Assembly: GCA_039807785.1 (NCBI GenBank)
Contig: JBDHRX010000102.1
Location: forward strand, 1 to 10,812
DNA length: 10,812 nucleotides
Direction: 5' to 3'
Origin: Zeimonas sp039807785
GTDB taxonomy: Bacteria; Pseudomonadota; Gammaproteobacteria; Burkholderiales; Burkholderiaceae_E
How positions within the stretch are numbered: the stretch's first letter is position 1; each line of letters starts with the position of its first letter. Both the position numbers and the translations under genes were made by a program. This document shows, piece by piece, positions 1-7,115 of the stretch. A model generated the notes under the pieces. It saw only the letters and a program-made list of their open reading frames with translations. It did no database searches and was not told the origin of the DNA.

Positions 1-721
1 GCCGGCGGCGCCGGACGGCGGCGACGCGGTGGTCGGGCTCGCGGCGCGCGAGCTGCCGTCGGAGCCGCCGAGGCTGCGGCGCCGGCTGGCGGTGTTCGTC
101 GAGGACCCCAGCTGGCAGACGCCGGTGCTCAAGGCCGCCTCGCGCGCCGGGTTCGACGCCGACGTCCGCGCGCTGCCGTTTCCCCTGCCGGCCCCGATCG
201 ACCTGCTGACGGCGCGCCGGGGCAACGCGGCGGGTCGCTGGCTCGCGGACATCGACTGGCGCGCCTGGCGCGCGCCGGCGATCCTCGGCGGTGCGTGCCT
301 GGGGGTCGCGCTGCTGGGCCTGAACCTGCACTGGGGGGCGCTGGCCCAGGAGCGGGCGGCGCTGGGCGAACGCATCGAGCGCACCTACCGCCAGGCATTC
401 CCGAACGCCCAGCTGGTCGTCGATCCGCTGCTGCAGATGCAGCGCGACGTGGCCGGCCTGCGCGCGCGCGCGGGCCAGGCCGGGCCCGAGGACTTCGTCC
501 CGATGCTGGCGCGCTTCGCGCTGGCGCTGGGCGGGCAGGTGGCCGATTCGATGGCCAGCGTGGAGTACCGGGAGGGCCGGCTGAAAGTGCGGTTCCAGCC
601 GGGGTTCTACGAGGCCCGCTCGGTGCGCGACCTGCTGATCCGCGATTGCCAGCGGCAGGGCCTGTCGCTGAAGTTCGACGGCGAGCGCGAACCGACCGCG
701 ACCGTCGCGTTGCTGCGCTGA
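1..721 (+). CDS. gspL: Type II secretion system protein GspL (5' end cut off by window edge)
   Basis: GspL is a bitopic inner-membrane protein of the T2SS assembly platform. In the family its cytoplasmic actin-like domain docks the ATPase GspE, and its periplasmic ferredoxin-like domain pairs with GspM. The frame is open from the left edge (first complete codon at position 2), so roughly the first 150-200 residues of a usual ~400-residue protein are missing. What remains is the end of the cytoplasmic domain, including a family-typical PIDLL stretch near 194-208. A single membrane segment follows (about 274-335, rich in Ala, Leu and Gly), then the periplasmic domain to the TGA at 719-721. The identification is supported by gspM 13 nt downstream and by the rest of the gsp cluster. 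A GTG at 29 is in frame but internal, because the N-terminal half of the domain must lie upstream. The family call is confident; the true start is not visible. Confidence 0.9.
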   Translation, partial: PAAPDGGDAVVGLAARELPSEPPRLRRRLAVFVEDPSWQTPVLKAASRAGFDADVRALPFPLPAPIDLLTARRGNAAGRWLADIDWRAWRAPAILGGACLGVALLGLNLHWGALAQERAALGERIERTYRQAFPNAQLVVDPLLQMQRDVAGLRARAGQAGPEDFVPMLARFALALGGQVADSMASVEYREGRLKVRFQPGFYEARSVRDLLIRDCQRQGLSLKFDGEREPTATVALLR

Positions 722-734
722 ACCGGACGACGCG

Positions 735-1235
735 ATGCTCGAATCCCTGCTGCAGCGATGGCAACTGATGACCCCCCGCGAGCGGCGCGCCGTGATCGCC
801 GGGGCCGCGCTGCTGGTCGTCGCCGCGGTGTGGCTGCTGCTGTTCGAGCCGGCCTGGGACGGGCGCCGGAAGCTGCAGGCCGAGCTTCCGGCGCTGCGCG
901 CGCAGTTGGCGCAGGTGGAGCACCTGGCGACGGAGGCCCGCCGCCTCGCGGCGGTTCCGGCCGCCAGCGATTCGCCGCAGGCCGCGCGGACGCAGCTCGA
1001 GCAGTCGATCGAGGCGGCGGGGCTGAAGCCGGCGCTCGCGCAGCTCACCTTGAACGGCTCCCTGTTCGAGCTCCGCTTCAAGAGCGTGCCCCATGCCGCC
1101 TGGCTCGCCTGGCTCGACGCCGCGACGCGCGAAACGCGCCTGCGCGTGGTCGATGCCGCGGTGACCCGCGAGGCCGGCATCGGCGTCGTGTCGGTGCGGA
1201 TGGCGCTCGAGATGCCGCGCCGGGGAGGGCGCTGA
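735..1235 (+). CDS. gspM: Type II secretion system protein GspM
   Basis: This 166-residue protein matches the size and layout of GspM, the bitopic inner-membrane partner that stabilises GspL in the T2SS platform. A short cytoplasmic N-terminus contains the family-typical TPRERR motif (residues 13-18). One hydrophobic helix follows (about 19-37), then a charged, probably coiled-coil stretch (about 43-70) and a small periplasmic domain (about 80-160) expected to have the circular ferredoxin-like fold. The ATG at 735 lies 13 nt after the gspL stop, with only a weak Shine-Dalgarno match (GGA at 725-727). The sequence family is poorly conserved, so the call rests on architecture, the N-terminal motif and the position between gspL and gspN. 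The gene is probably translated as part of the T2SS polycistronic message. Confidence 0.92.
   Translation: MLESLLQRWQLMTPRERRAVIAGAALLVVAAVWLLLFEPAWDGRRKLQAELPALRAQLAQVEHLATEARRLAAVPAASDSPQAARTQLEQSIEAAGLKPALAQLTLNGSLFELRFKSVPHAAWLAWLDAATRETRLRVVDAAVTREAGIGVVSVRMALEMPRRGGR
1223..1229 (+). promoter_or_regulatory. Ribosome binding site of gspN
   Basis: A purine-rich GGGAGGG ends 7 nt before the ATG at 1237 and lies inside the last codons of gspM. It is among the clearest Shine-Dalgarno matches in the gsp cluster and supports the chosen gspN start, which is separated from the gspM stop by a single base. Confidence 0.6.
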
Positions 1236-1236
1236 G

Positions 1237-2022
1237 ATGAGGCTGCGGCCCGGCCTGGCGTTCGCCTATGCGCTCATGGGACTGCTCGGGGTGGCGGTCG
1301 CGCTGATCGCCGCGGCGCCTGCGGCCTTTGCCGATCTCGCGCTGGATCGCGCCACCGGTGGCCGGATGCGGCTCGCCGAGACGGACGGGACGGTCTGGCG
1401 CGGCTCCGGGCGCCTGGTGCTGGTGGATCTCGGCGCGGAGTCCGGCGAGCGCAGCGCGCTGCCCGGGGTGGCCGTGCCGGGTCGGATAGACTGGGCCCTG
1501 AGCCGCCTGCCGCTGCTGATCGGCCAGGTCGATGCGTCGATCCGCATCGACGGCATGGCGCAGCCGGTGCGGGTCCAGGGCGGCTACGACGAGGTCAGGG
1601 TGAGCGCCGGGTCGGTGGCGCTGCCGTCGGTCGAGCTGGGGCGCATGGGCTCGCCGTGGAACACCCTTCGGCCGTCCGGCGCGTTCAGCCTGCGCTGGGA
1701 AAACCTGACGCTCAAGCAAGGTGGCCTGGAGGGGCGTGCCCAGATCGAGCTGCGCGACGTCTCGTCGGCGATGACGCCGGTCCGACCGCTGGGCAGCTAC
1801 CGGGTCGAGGTCGTCGGCCGCGGCGGGCAGGCGGACCTGGGTATCCAGACACTGGCGGGACCGCTGAGGCTCAGCGGCAACGGGAACTTCAGCGCGCGCG
1901 GCGGCCTGCGCTTCACCGCCGAGGCGAGCGCCGATCCGGCCGAGCGGGCCGGTCTCGACTCGTTCCTCGGGCTGATCGGCCGGCGCGACGGGGACAAGAC
2001 GGTCATTAAAATAGGGGCATGA
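1237..2022 (+). CDS. gspN: Type II secretion system protein GspN
   Basis: This 261-residue protein is GspN, an accessory T2SS component present in only some systems and not required in all of them; its exact role is unsettled. Residues about 8-32 form a hydrophobic anchor or uncleaved signal with Ala, Leu and Val repeats. The rest is periplasmic and looks beta-rich, with alternating hydrophobic residues. Early on it carries the family-typical stretch around GTVWRGSGRL (residues about 50-59). The ATG at 1237 follows the gspM stop by one base and has a GGGAGGG ribosome site. The stop overlaps the start of gspD as ATGA, implying translational coupling to the secretin. The final codons (TVIKIGA) are locally AT-rich against a very GC-rich background, perhaps because Ile, Lys and Val are conserved there. 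Position between gspM and gspD supports the call strongly. Confidence 0.92.
   Translation: MRLRPGLAFAYALMGLLGVAVALIAAAPAAFADLALDRATGGRMRLAETDGTVWRGSGRLVLVDLGAESGERSALPGVAVPGRIDWALSRLPLLIGQVDASIRIDGMAQPVRVQGGYDEVRVSAGSVALPSVELGRMGSPWNTLRPSGAFSLRWENLTLKQGGLEGRAQIELRDVSSAMTPVRPLGSYRVEVVGRGGQADLGIQTLAGPLRLSGNGNFSARGGLRFTAEASADPAERAGLDSFLGLIGRRDGDKTVIKIGA
2019..2022 (+). promoter_or_regulatory. ATGA stop-start overlap coupling gspN and gspD
   Basis: The gspD ATG (2019-2021) and the gspN TGA (2020-2022) share bases. The only purine-rich stretch nearby (AGGGG, 2013-2017) sits one base from the ATG, too close for a standard ribosome site. Start of gspD therefore probably depends on ribosomes finishing gspN. 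Coupling is inferred from the layout. Confidence 0.55.
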
Positions 2023-4400
2023 GCGTGCACAACCCAGGCGGGCGACGACCCGCGCTCCCGCCCGCGGGCGGTTCGCCGCTGCGACGGATCCTGGCACGGG
2101 CGTCGCGGCTGGCGGCTGCCGGCGCGTTGCTGGCCTGCCTGGCGCCGGGCATCGCGGTGCGCGCGCAACCGGCCTCCGCACCCGCGGCCCAGGGGAGCGG
2201 CGACGCCGTCACGCTCAACTTCAAGGACACCGATGTCGACTCGGTGATCGGCGCGTTCGGGCATCTGCTGAACCGCACCTTCGTGATCGATCCGCGGGTC
2301 CGCGGCAAGATGACGCTCGAGACGCCGCGCCCGGTGACGCGTGCGCAGGCCTGGCAACTGCTGCAGGCGGCATTGCGTTCGCAGGGGTTCGCGGTGGTCG
2401 AGACCGGGGGCCTGACCAAGGTCGTTCCGGAGGCCGATGCGAAGCTGCAGGCCACGCCGGTGATGGCCGGGCGCACGCCGGCGGCGGCCGGCGACCAGAT
2501 CGTCACGCAGATCTTCCGCCTGAACTACGAGTCGGCCACCAACCTGGTGCCGGTCCTGCGGCCGCTGATCTCGCCCAACAACACGATCGTCGCGTATCCG
2601 AACAACAATTCCCTGGTCGTGACCGACTACGCGGCCAACCTGCAGCGTATCGCGCGCATCGTCGCGACGCTCGACAGCCCGTCGACCAGCGAGGTCGAGG
2701 TGGTGCCGATCGAGCACGCGGTGGCCACCGACATCGCGGTCGCGGTGGCCCGGCTGCTGGAGGACGCCTCGCGCGGCGGACCCGGCGCGCAGGTCGATGC
2801 GGGGCAGCGCGTGACGGTGATGGCCGATTCGCGCCTGAACTCGATCATGGTCCGGACCACGAGCCCGGCGAAGCTCAATCTGGCCAAGAGCCTGATCGCG
2901 CGGCTCGACCAGCCGAGCGCGCGGCCCGGCAACATCAACGTCGTCTACCTGCGCAATGCCGAGGCGGTGAAGCTCGCGCAGACGCTGCGCGGCGTGCTCG
3001 GCGGCGAGGGCGGCGGCGGCGCCTCGGGACCGCTCGCGACGGCGCAGACCCAGCCCGCCCAGGCGCCCCAGGGTTCGGCGCTGCAACTGGGCCAGACCGG
3101 CGCCGTCCAGCAGGGGCAGACGGCGGCGACCTCGCCGCTGCAGGCGTCGACCAGCGCGCCGGTGATCGTGAACGCGGGCGGCGCGGTGATCGCCGCCGAC
3201 CCGTCGACGAACTCGCTGATCATCACCGCGCCGGAGCCGGTCTACCGGAACCTGCGCGCGGTCATCGACAAGCTCGATGCGCGCCGCGCGCAGGTCTTCA
3301 TCGAGTCGCTGATCCTGGAGATCAGCGCCGAGAGGGCGGCCGAGCTGGGCGTGCAGTGGCAGTTCCTGGGCTCGCCGCAGGGCTCGACGCGGGTGATCGG
3401 CGGCACCAACCTGCCGGCGCGCGGCTCGGGCTCGAACATCCTCGACGTGGCGGCCAACCTCGGGACGGTCGGCACCGGGCTGAACCTCGGGGTGGTGCGC
3501 GGCACGATCAACGTGCCCGGCGTGGGCCAGATCCTGAACCTGGGTTTCCTCGCGCGCGCGCTCGAGAGCGGCGCCAACGCGAACATCCTCGCGACGCCGA
3601 ACCTGCTGACGCTCGACAACGAGGAAGCGCGGATCGTCATCGGCCAGAACGTGCCCTTCGTCACCGGGCAGTACTCGACCAACGCGACCACCGGCGCTTC
3701 GCTCAACGCGTTCCAGACGATCGAGCGCAAGGACGTCGGCACGACGCTGCGGGTCAAGCCGCAGGTCTCCGAGTCGGGGACGGTGAAGCTGCAGATCTTC
3801 CAGGAGGTCTCCAGCGTGCAGAGCACGACGCTGTCGGCGGGCATCATCACGAACCGGCGCGCGATCGAGTCGAACGTGCTGGTCGACGACGGCCAGATCA
3901 TCGTGCTGGGCGGGCTGATCGAGGAGCGCATCGAGGGCAACGAGGACAAGGTGCCCGGCCTCGGCGACGTCCCGGTCGTCGGCCAGCTGTTCCGCTACGA
4001 CTCGCGCAAGCGCGTGAAGACCAACCTGCTGGTGTTCCTGCGGCCGGTCATCGTGCGCGACGGCGCCGACGCGCGCGGGGTGACGGCCGACCGCTACGAC
4101 TACATCCGGGGGGTGCGCGGCGACGCGGCCCTGCCTTCGCACTGGGCCCTGCCGGACATGAAGCCGGGACCGCTGCCCGATCTGCCGCCGGCTCCGGGCC
4201 CTGCCGCCCCGGGCGTGCCGCGCCAGGCGCCGCAGGGCGATGCGCAGGGCGTCGCCCCGCCGCCGGCCGATGCCGCGCTGGCCCAGCCTCCGGCGCCGGT
4301 CTCGGCGTCGCAGCCGACCACCGTGATCCAGCTCGCGCCGAACGAGGTCGTGGTGCCGCTGCGCCCGGGCACGACGCTGGTTCCGGCGCGGTCCGACTGA
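2019..4400 (+). CDS. gspD: Type II secretion system secretin GspD
   Basis: GspD forms the multimeric outer-membrane channel through which folded exoproteins leave the periplasm. The 793-residue product has a charged N-terminus and a hydrophobic segment (about 31-47) with a likely signal peptidase site after VRA (47-49). Domains follow in order: N0 (about 63-144), N1 (about 161-221), N2 (about 226-298), N3 (about 305-422, containing a Gly/Gln/Ala-rich loop at about 329-379), and the secretin domain (about 425-680). The secretin domain contains the diagnostic VPGLGDVPVVGQLFR (645-659). After it comes a Pro/Ala-rich tail (about 714-770) and a short hydrophobic end. The length is at the upper side of the family because of the loop and tail. 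The start overlaps the gspN stop. A cysteine in the signal region (C40, after LLA) weakly resembles a lipobox, but ordinary cleavage is more likely. Identification is very secure. Confidence 0.97.
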   Translation: MSVHNPGGRRPALPPAGGSPLRRILARASRLAAAGALLACLAPGIAVRAQPASAPAAQGSGDAVTLNFKDTDVDSVIGAFGHLLNRTFVIDPRVRGKMTLETPRPVTRAQAWQLLQAALRSQGFAVVETGGLTKVVPEADAKLQATPVMAGRTPAAAGDQIVTQIFRLNYESATNLVPVLRPLISPNNTIVAYPNNNSLVVTDYAANLQRIARIVATLDSPSTSEVEVVPIEHAVATDIAVAVARLLEDASRGGPGAQVDAGQRVTVMADSRLNSIMVRTTSPAKLNLAKSLIARLDQPSARPGNINVVYLRNAEAVKLAQTLRGVLGGEGGGGASGPLATAQTQPAQAPQGSALQLGQTGAVQQGQTAATSPLQASTSAPVIVNAGGAVIAADPSTNSLIITAPEPVYRNLRAVIDKLDARRAQVFIESLILEISAERAAELGVQWQFLGSPQGSTRVIGGTNLPARGSGSNILDVAANLGTVGTGLNLGVVRGTINVPGVGQILNLGFLARALESGANANILATPNLLTLDNEEARIVIGQNVPFVTGQYSTNATTGASLNAFQTIERKDVGTTLRVKPQVSESGTVKLQIFQEVSSVQSTTLSAGIITNRRAIESNVLVDDGQIIVLGGLIEERIEGNEDKVPGLGDVPVVGQLFRYDSRKRVKTNLLVFLRPVIVRDGADARGVTADRYDYIRGVRGDAALPSHWALPDMKPGPLPDLPPAPGPAAPGVPRQAPQGDAQGVAPPPADAALAQPPAPVSASQPTTVIQLAPNEVVVPLRPGTTLVPARSD

Positions 4401-4412
4401 GGCGGCGCGGCC

Positions 4413-5852
4413 ATGGCGTCCGTCTCGCCGGCGCGTTACGTGCCGTACGGGTTCGCCCGCACGCACCAGTTGCTCGTCGCCGGCATGTCCGGCGACGCGG
4501 TCGAGGTCTGGATCGGCGACCGGACGCCGCGCCAGGCGCTGGCCGAGCTCTCGCGCACGCTGCCGCTGCGGGTCGTCACCGTGCACAAGCCCGAGGCCGA
4601 GCTCGCGGCCGCGATCTCGCGCGCCTATTCGCAGCAGGAAGGATCGGCGGCGTCGGTGGTCGACGAGGTCGAGAGCGACCTCGACCTGTCCCGGCTGCTG
4701 CAGGACATCCCGAAGATCGAGGACCTGCTCGAGGCCGAGGACGACGCGCCGATCATCCGGATGATCAACGCGCTGCTCACGCAGGCGAGCCGGGACGGCG
4801 CGTCCGACATCCACATCGAGCCGTTCGAAACGACGTCGCTGGTGCGCTTCCGCATCGACGGGACGCTGCGCGACGTGGTCCGTCCGCGCCGCGAGTTGCA
4901 CGCCGCGCTGATCTCGCGCATCAAGATCATGGCGCAGCTCGACATCGCCGAGAAGCGACTGCCCCAGGACGGGCGCATCACGCTGCGCATCGGCGGTCGG
5001 CCGATGGACGTGCGGGTCTCGACGCTGCCGACCGGTCACGGCGAGCGGGCGGTATTGCGGCTGCTCGACAAGGAAGCCGGACGGCTCGACCTGGCCAAGC
5101 TCGGCATGAGTCCCGGCACGCTGTCCGACTTCGACCGGCTGGTGCGCCAGCCGCACGGCATCGTGCTCGTGACCGGGCCGACCGGGTCGGGGAAGACCAC
5201 GACGCTGTACGCCGCCCTCGGTCGCCTCGATTCGTCGACGATCAACATCCTCACGGTCGAGGACCCGATCGAGTACGACCTCGACGGGATCGGCCAGACC
5301 CAGGTCAACGCGCGCATCGAGATGACGTTCGCGAAGGCGCTGCGCTCGATCCTGCGGCAGGATCCCGACGTCGTGATGATCGGCGAGATCCGCGATCTCG
5401 AGACCGCGCAGATCGCGGTGCAGGCGTCGCTGACCGGCCACCTGGTGCTGGCCACGCTGCACACCAACGACGCGGTATCGGCGGTCACCCGGCTGATCGA
5501 CATGGGGATCGAACCCTTCCTGCTGTCGTCGTCGCTGCTGGGCGTGGCCGCGCAGCGGCTGGTGCGCAAGCTGTGCCCGCAGTGCCGCCAGCCCGACCCG
5601 GTGACGCGCGGATGGCGCGCGGTCGGCTGCCTGGCCTGCAACCGCACCGGCTTCCAGGGCCGCACCGGGATCTACGAGCTGTTCACCGTGGACGACGGCA
5701 TCCGCGCGCTGGTGCACGGGAACGCGTCCGAGACCGAGATCCGCGCCGCTGCGCTGCGCGGCGGCATGCTGTCGATGCGCGACGACGGGCGCCGCTGGAT
5801 CGACGCCGGCGTCACTTCGGCCGACGAGGTCGTGCGCGTCACGCGCGACTGA
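4413..5852 (+). CDS. gspE: Type II secretion system ATPase GspE
   Basis: GspE is the cytoplasmic hexameric ATPase that powers pseudopilus assembly through GspL and GspF. The 479-residue protein has an N1E-like domain (about 1-100, with the beta-proteobacterial style VPYGFARTH near the start). The N2E domain follows, including SDIHIEP at about 130-136. The ATPase core has Walker A GPTGSGKT (255-262, Lys261), an Asp box VEDPIEY (282-288), Walker B DVVMIGEIRD (319-328, Glu325) and a His box from GH (342-343) to LHTN (349-352). The zinc motif is present as C388-x2-C391 and C406-x2-C409. Only 14 residues separate the two pairs, about half the usual spacing. The ATG at 4413 comes 12 nt after gspD, with GAGG at 4399-4402 as a possible ribosome site. 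All catalytic motifs are intact, so it should be functional. Confidence 0.97.
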   Translation: MASVSPARYVPYGFARTHQLLVAGMSGDAVEVWIGDRTPRQALAELSRTLPLRVVTVHKPEAELAAAISRAYSQQEGSAASVVDEVESDLDLSRLLQDIPKIEDLLEAEDDAPIIRMINALLTQASRDGASDIHIEPFETTSLVRFRIDGTLRDVVRPRRELHAALISRIKIMAQLDIAEKRLPQDGRITLRIGGRPMDVRVSTLPTGHGERAVLRLLDKEAGRLDLAKLGMSPGTLSDFDRLVRQPHGIVLVTGPTGSGKTTTLYAALGRLDSSTINILTVEDPIEYDLDGIGQTQVNARIEMTFAKALRSILRQDPDVVMIGEIRDLETAQIAVQASLTGHLVLATLHTNDAVSAVTRLIDMGIEPFLLSSSLLGVAAQRLVRKLCPQCRQPDPVTRGWRAVGCLACNRTGFQGRTGIYELFTVDDGIRALVHGNASETEIRAAALRGGMLSMRDDGRRWIDAGVTSADEVVRVTRD

Positions 5853-5881
5853 GCGCTGCGCTGCGCCGCTCCGATCGAATC

Positions 5882-7093
5882 GTGCCCGCCTATCGCTACG
5901 AAGCCGCCGAGCCGTCGGGCCAGCTGACGCGCGGCATCGTCGACGCCGACTCGCCGCGGCACGCCCGCAACCTGTTGCGCGAGCGCGGTCTCACGCCGCT
6001 CGAACTGAATCCGGTGCAGGCCGGGAGCGCGAGCCCGGGCCTGCGCGCGCTCGCCGGCAGGCTCGGCGCCGCCGAGCTCGCGCTCGCGACGCGCCAGCTC
6101 GCGAGCCTGCTGTCGGCGCGACTGCCGATCGAGCAGGCGCTCAACGCGGTCGTCGAGCAGGCCGACCGGCAATCGGTGCGCGACCGGTTCGCCGCGGTGC
6201 GCAGCGAGGTGATCGGCGGGCAGACGCTGGCGCAGGCGCTGGCCAAGCATCCGCGCGATTTCCCGGACGTCTACCGGGCGCTGGTGGCCGCCGGCGAGCA
6301 GTCCGGCGACCTCGCGCTGGTGATGAACCGGCTCGCCGACTACGTCGAATCCCGCACTGCGCTGTCGCAGCGCATCATGCTCGCGTTCACCTACCCGGCG
6401 ATCGTCACCGTGGTGGCGACGCTCGTGATCGTCGCGTTGCTCACCTACGTGGTGCCGCAGGTGGTGGGGGTCTTCGAGCAGACGCGCCAGCAGCTTCCGC
6501 TGCTCACGGTGGCGCTGATCGCCACCTCCGACTTCATCCGCGAGTGGGGCCTGTGGCTGCTCGCGCTGGCCTGCGCCGCGTTCGTCGCTTTCCGTCTCGC
6601 GCTGCGCGCGCCGACTTTCCGGCTGTCCTGGGACCGGCGCATGCTTGGCCTGCCGGTCGTCGGCCGCCTGATCCGCGGCCTGAACACCGCCCGCTTCGCC
6701 TCGACGCTGGGCATCCTGACCAACAGCGGGGTGCCGCTGATCCGCGCGCTCGAGGCCGGGGCGCGCACGTTGTCGAACGAGTCGATGAAGGCGAACGTCC
6801 AGGATGCCGTCTCCCGGGTGCGGGAGGGCGCGCCGCTGTCGCGCGCCCTCAAGGCGGGCGGGCAGTTCCCGCCGATGATGATCCACATGATCGCCAGCGG
6901 CGAGGCGACCGGCGAGCTGCCGCAGATGCTCGAGCGCACCGCCACCACGCTGTCGCAGGAGACCGAGCGCCGGGCGCTGACCCTGACCAGCTTGCTCGAG
7001 CCACTGCTGATCCTGCTGATGGGAGCAGTGGTGCTGGTGATCGTGCTGGCGGTGCTGCTGCCGATCATCGAGATCAACCAGCTGGTGCGCTGA
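5882..7093 (+). CDS. gspF: Type II secretion system inner-membrane protein GspF
   Basis: GspF is the polytopic inner-membrane core of the T2SS platform, thought to couple GspE motion to pseudopilin insertion. The 403-residue product has the normal length and two tandem T2SSF domains (about 68-191 and 271-393). Each contains a GE-x-S/T-G-type motif: AAGEQSGDL (136-144) and ASGEATGEL (338-346). Membrane helices are predicted at about 168-190, 222-241 and 371-394. The start is taken as GTG at 5882 because it gives the family-typical opening M-P-A-Y-R-Y-E-A. No stop codon bounds the frame just upstream, and no good Shine-Dalgarno is visible, so the start is chosen by homology alone. It lies 29 nt after gspE. 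It is the last recognisable T2SS gene here: no gspG follows, unlike the common F-G order. Confidence 0.95.
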   Translation: MPAYRYEAAEPSGQLTRGIVDADSPRHARNLLRERGLTPLELNPVQAGSASPGLRALAGRLGAAELALATRQLASLLSARLPIEQALNAVVEQADRQSVRDRFAAVRSEVIGGQTLAQALAKHPRDFPDVYRALVAAGEQSGDLALVMNRLADYVESRTALSQRIMLAFTYPAIVTVVATLVIVALLTYVVPQVVGVFEQTRQQLPLLTVALIATSDFIREWGLWLLALACAAFVAFRLALRAPTFRLSWDRRMLGLPVVGRLIRGLNTARFASTLGILTNSGVPLIRALEAGARTLSNESMKANVQDAVSRVREGAPLSRALKAGGQFPPMMIHMIASGEATGELPQMLERTATTLSQETERRALTLTSLLEPLLILLMGAVVLVIVLAVLLPIIEINQLVR

Positions 7094-7115
7094 GCGCCGC
7101 GGAGACCGGATCGCG

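Noticed and set aside
2007..2012. TAAAAT resembling a -10 promoter box just before gspD
   Set aside because: No -35-like element is seen at the expected spacing, and the start point would fall at the ATG itself. The bases encode the Val-Ile-Lys-Ile end of GspN, which may explain the AT-richness.
1797..5717. Open frame of about 1300 codons on the minus strand opposite gspN, gspD and gspE
   Set aside because: It is antisense to three secure genes. Its product is an Arg/His/Asp/Gln-rich string with no domain, as expected when GC-biased third codon positions remove stop codons from the opposite strand.
3356..5881. Long plus-strand frame running through gspD and gspE into gspF
   Set aside because: Only the part from the GTG at 5882 resembles GspF. 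The upstream part is Arg/Ala/Gly-rich and out of frame with two well-supported genes, so it is a shadow and not a fusion.
5672..6886. Minus-strand open frame of about 400 codons opposite gspF
   Set aside because: Its product is His/Arg/Gln-rich without recognisable domains, and it lies antisense to a well-supported gspF.
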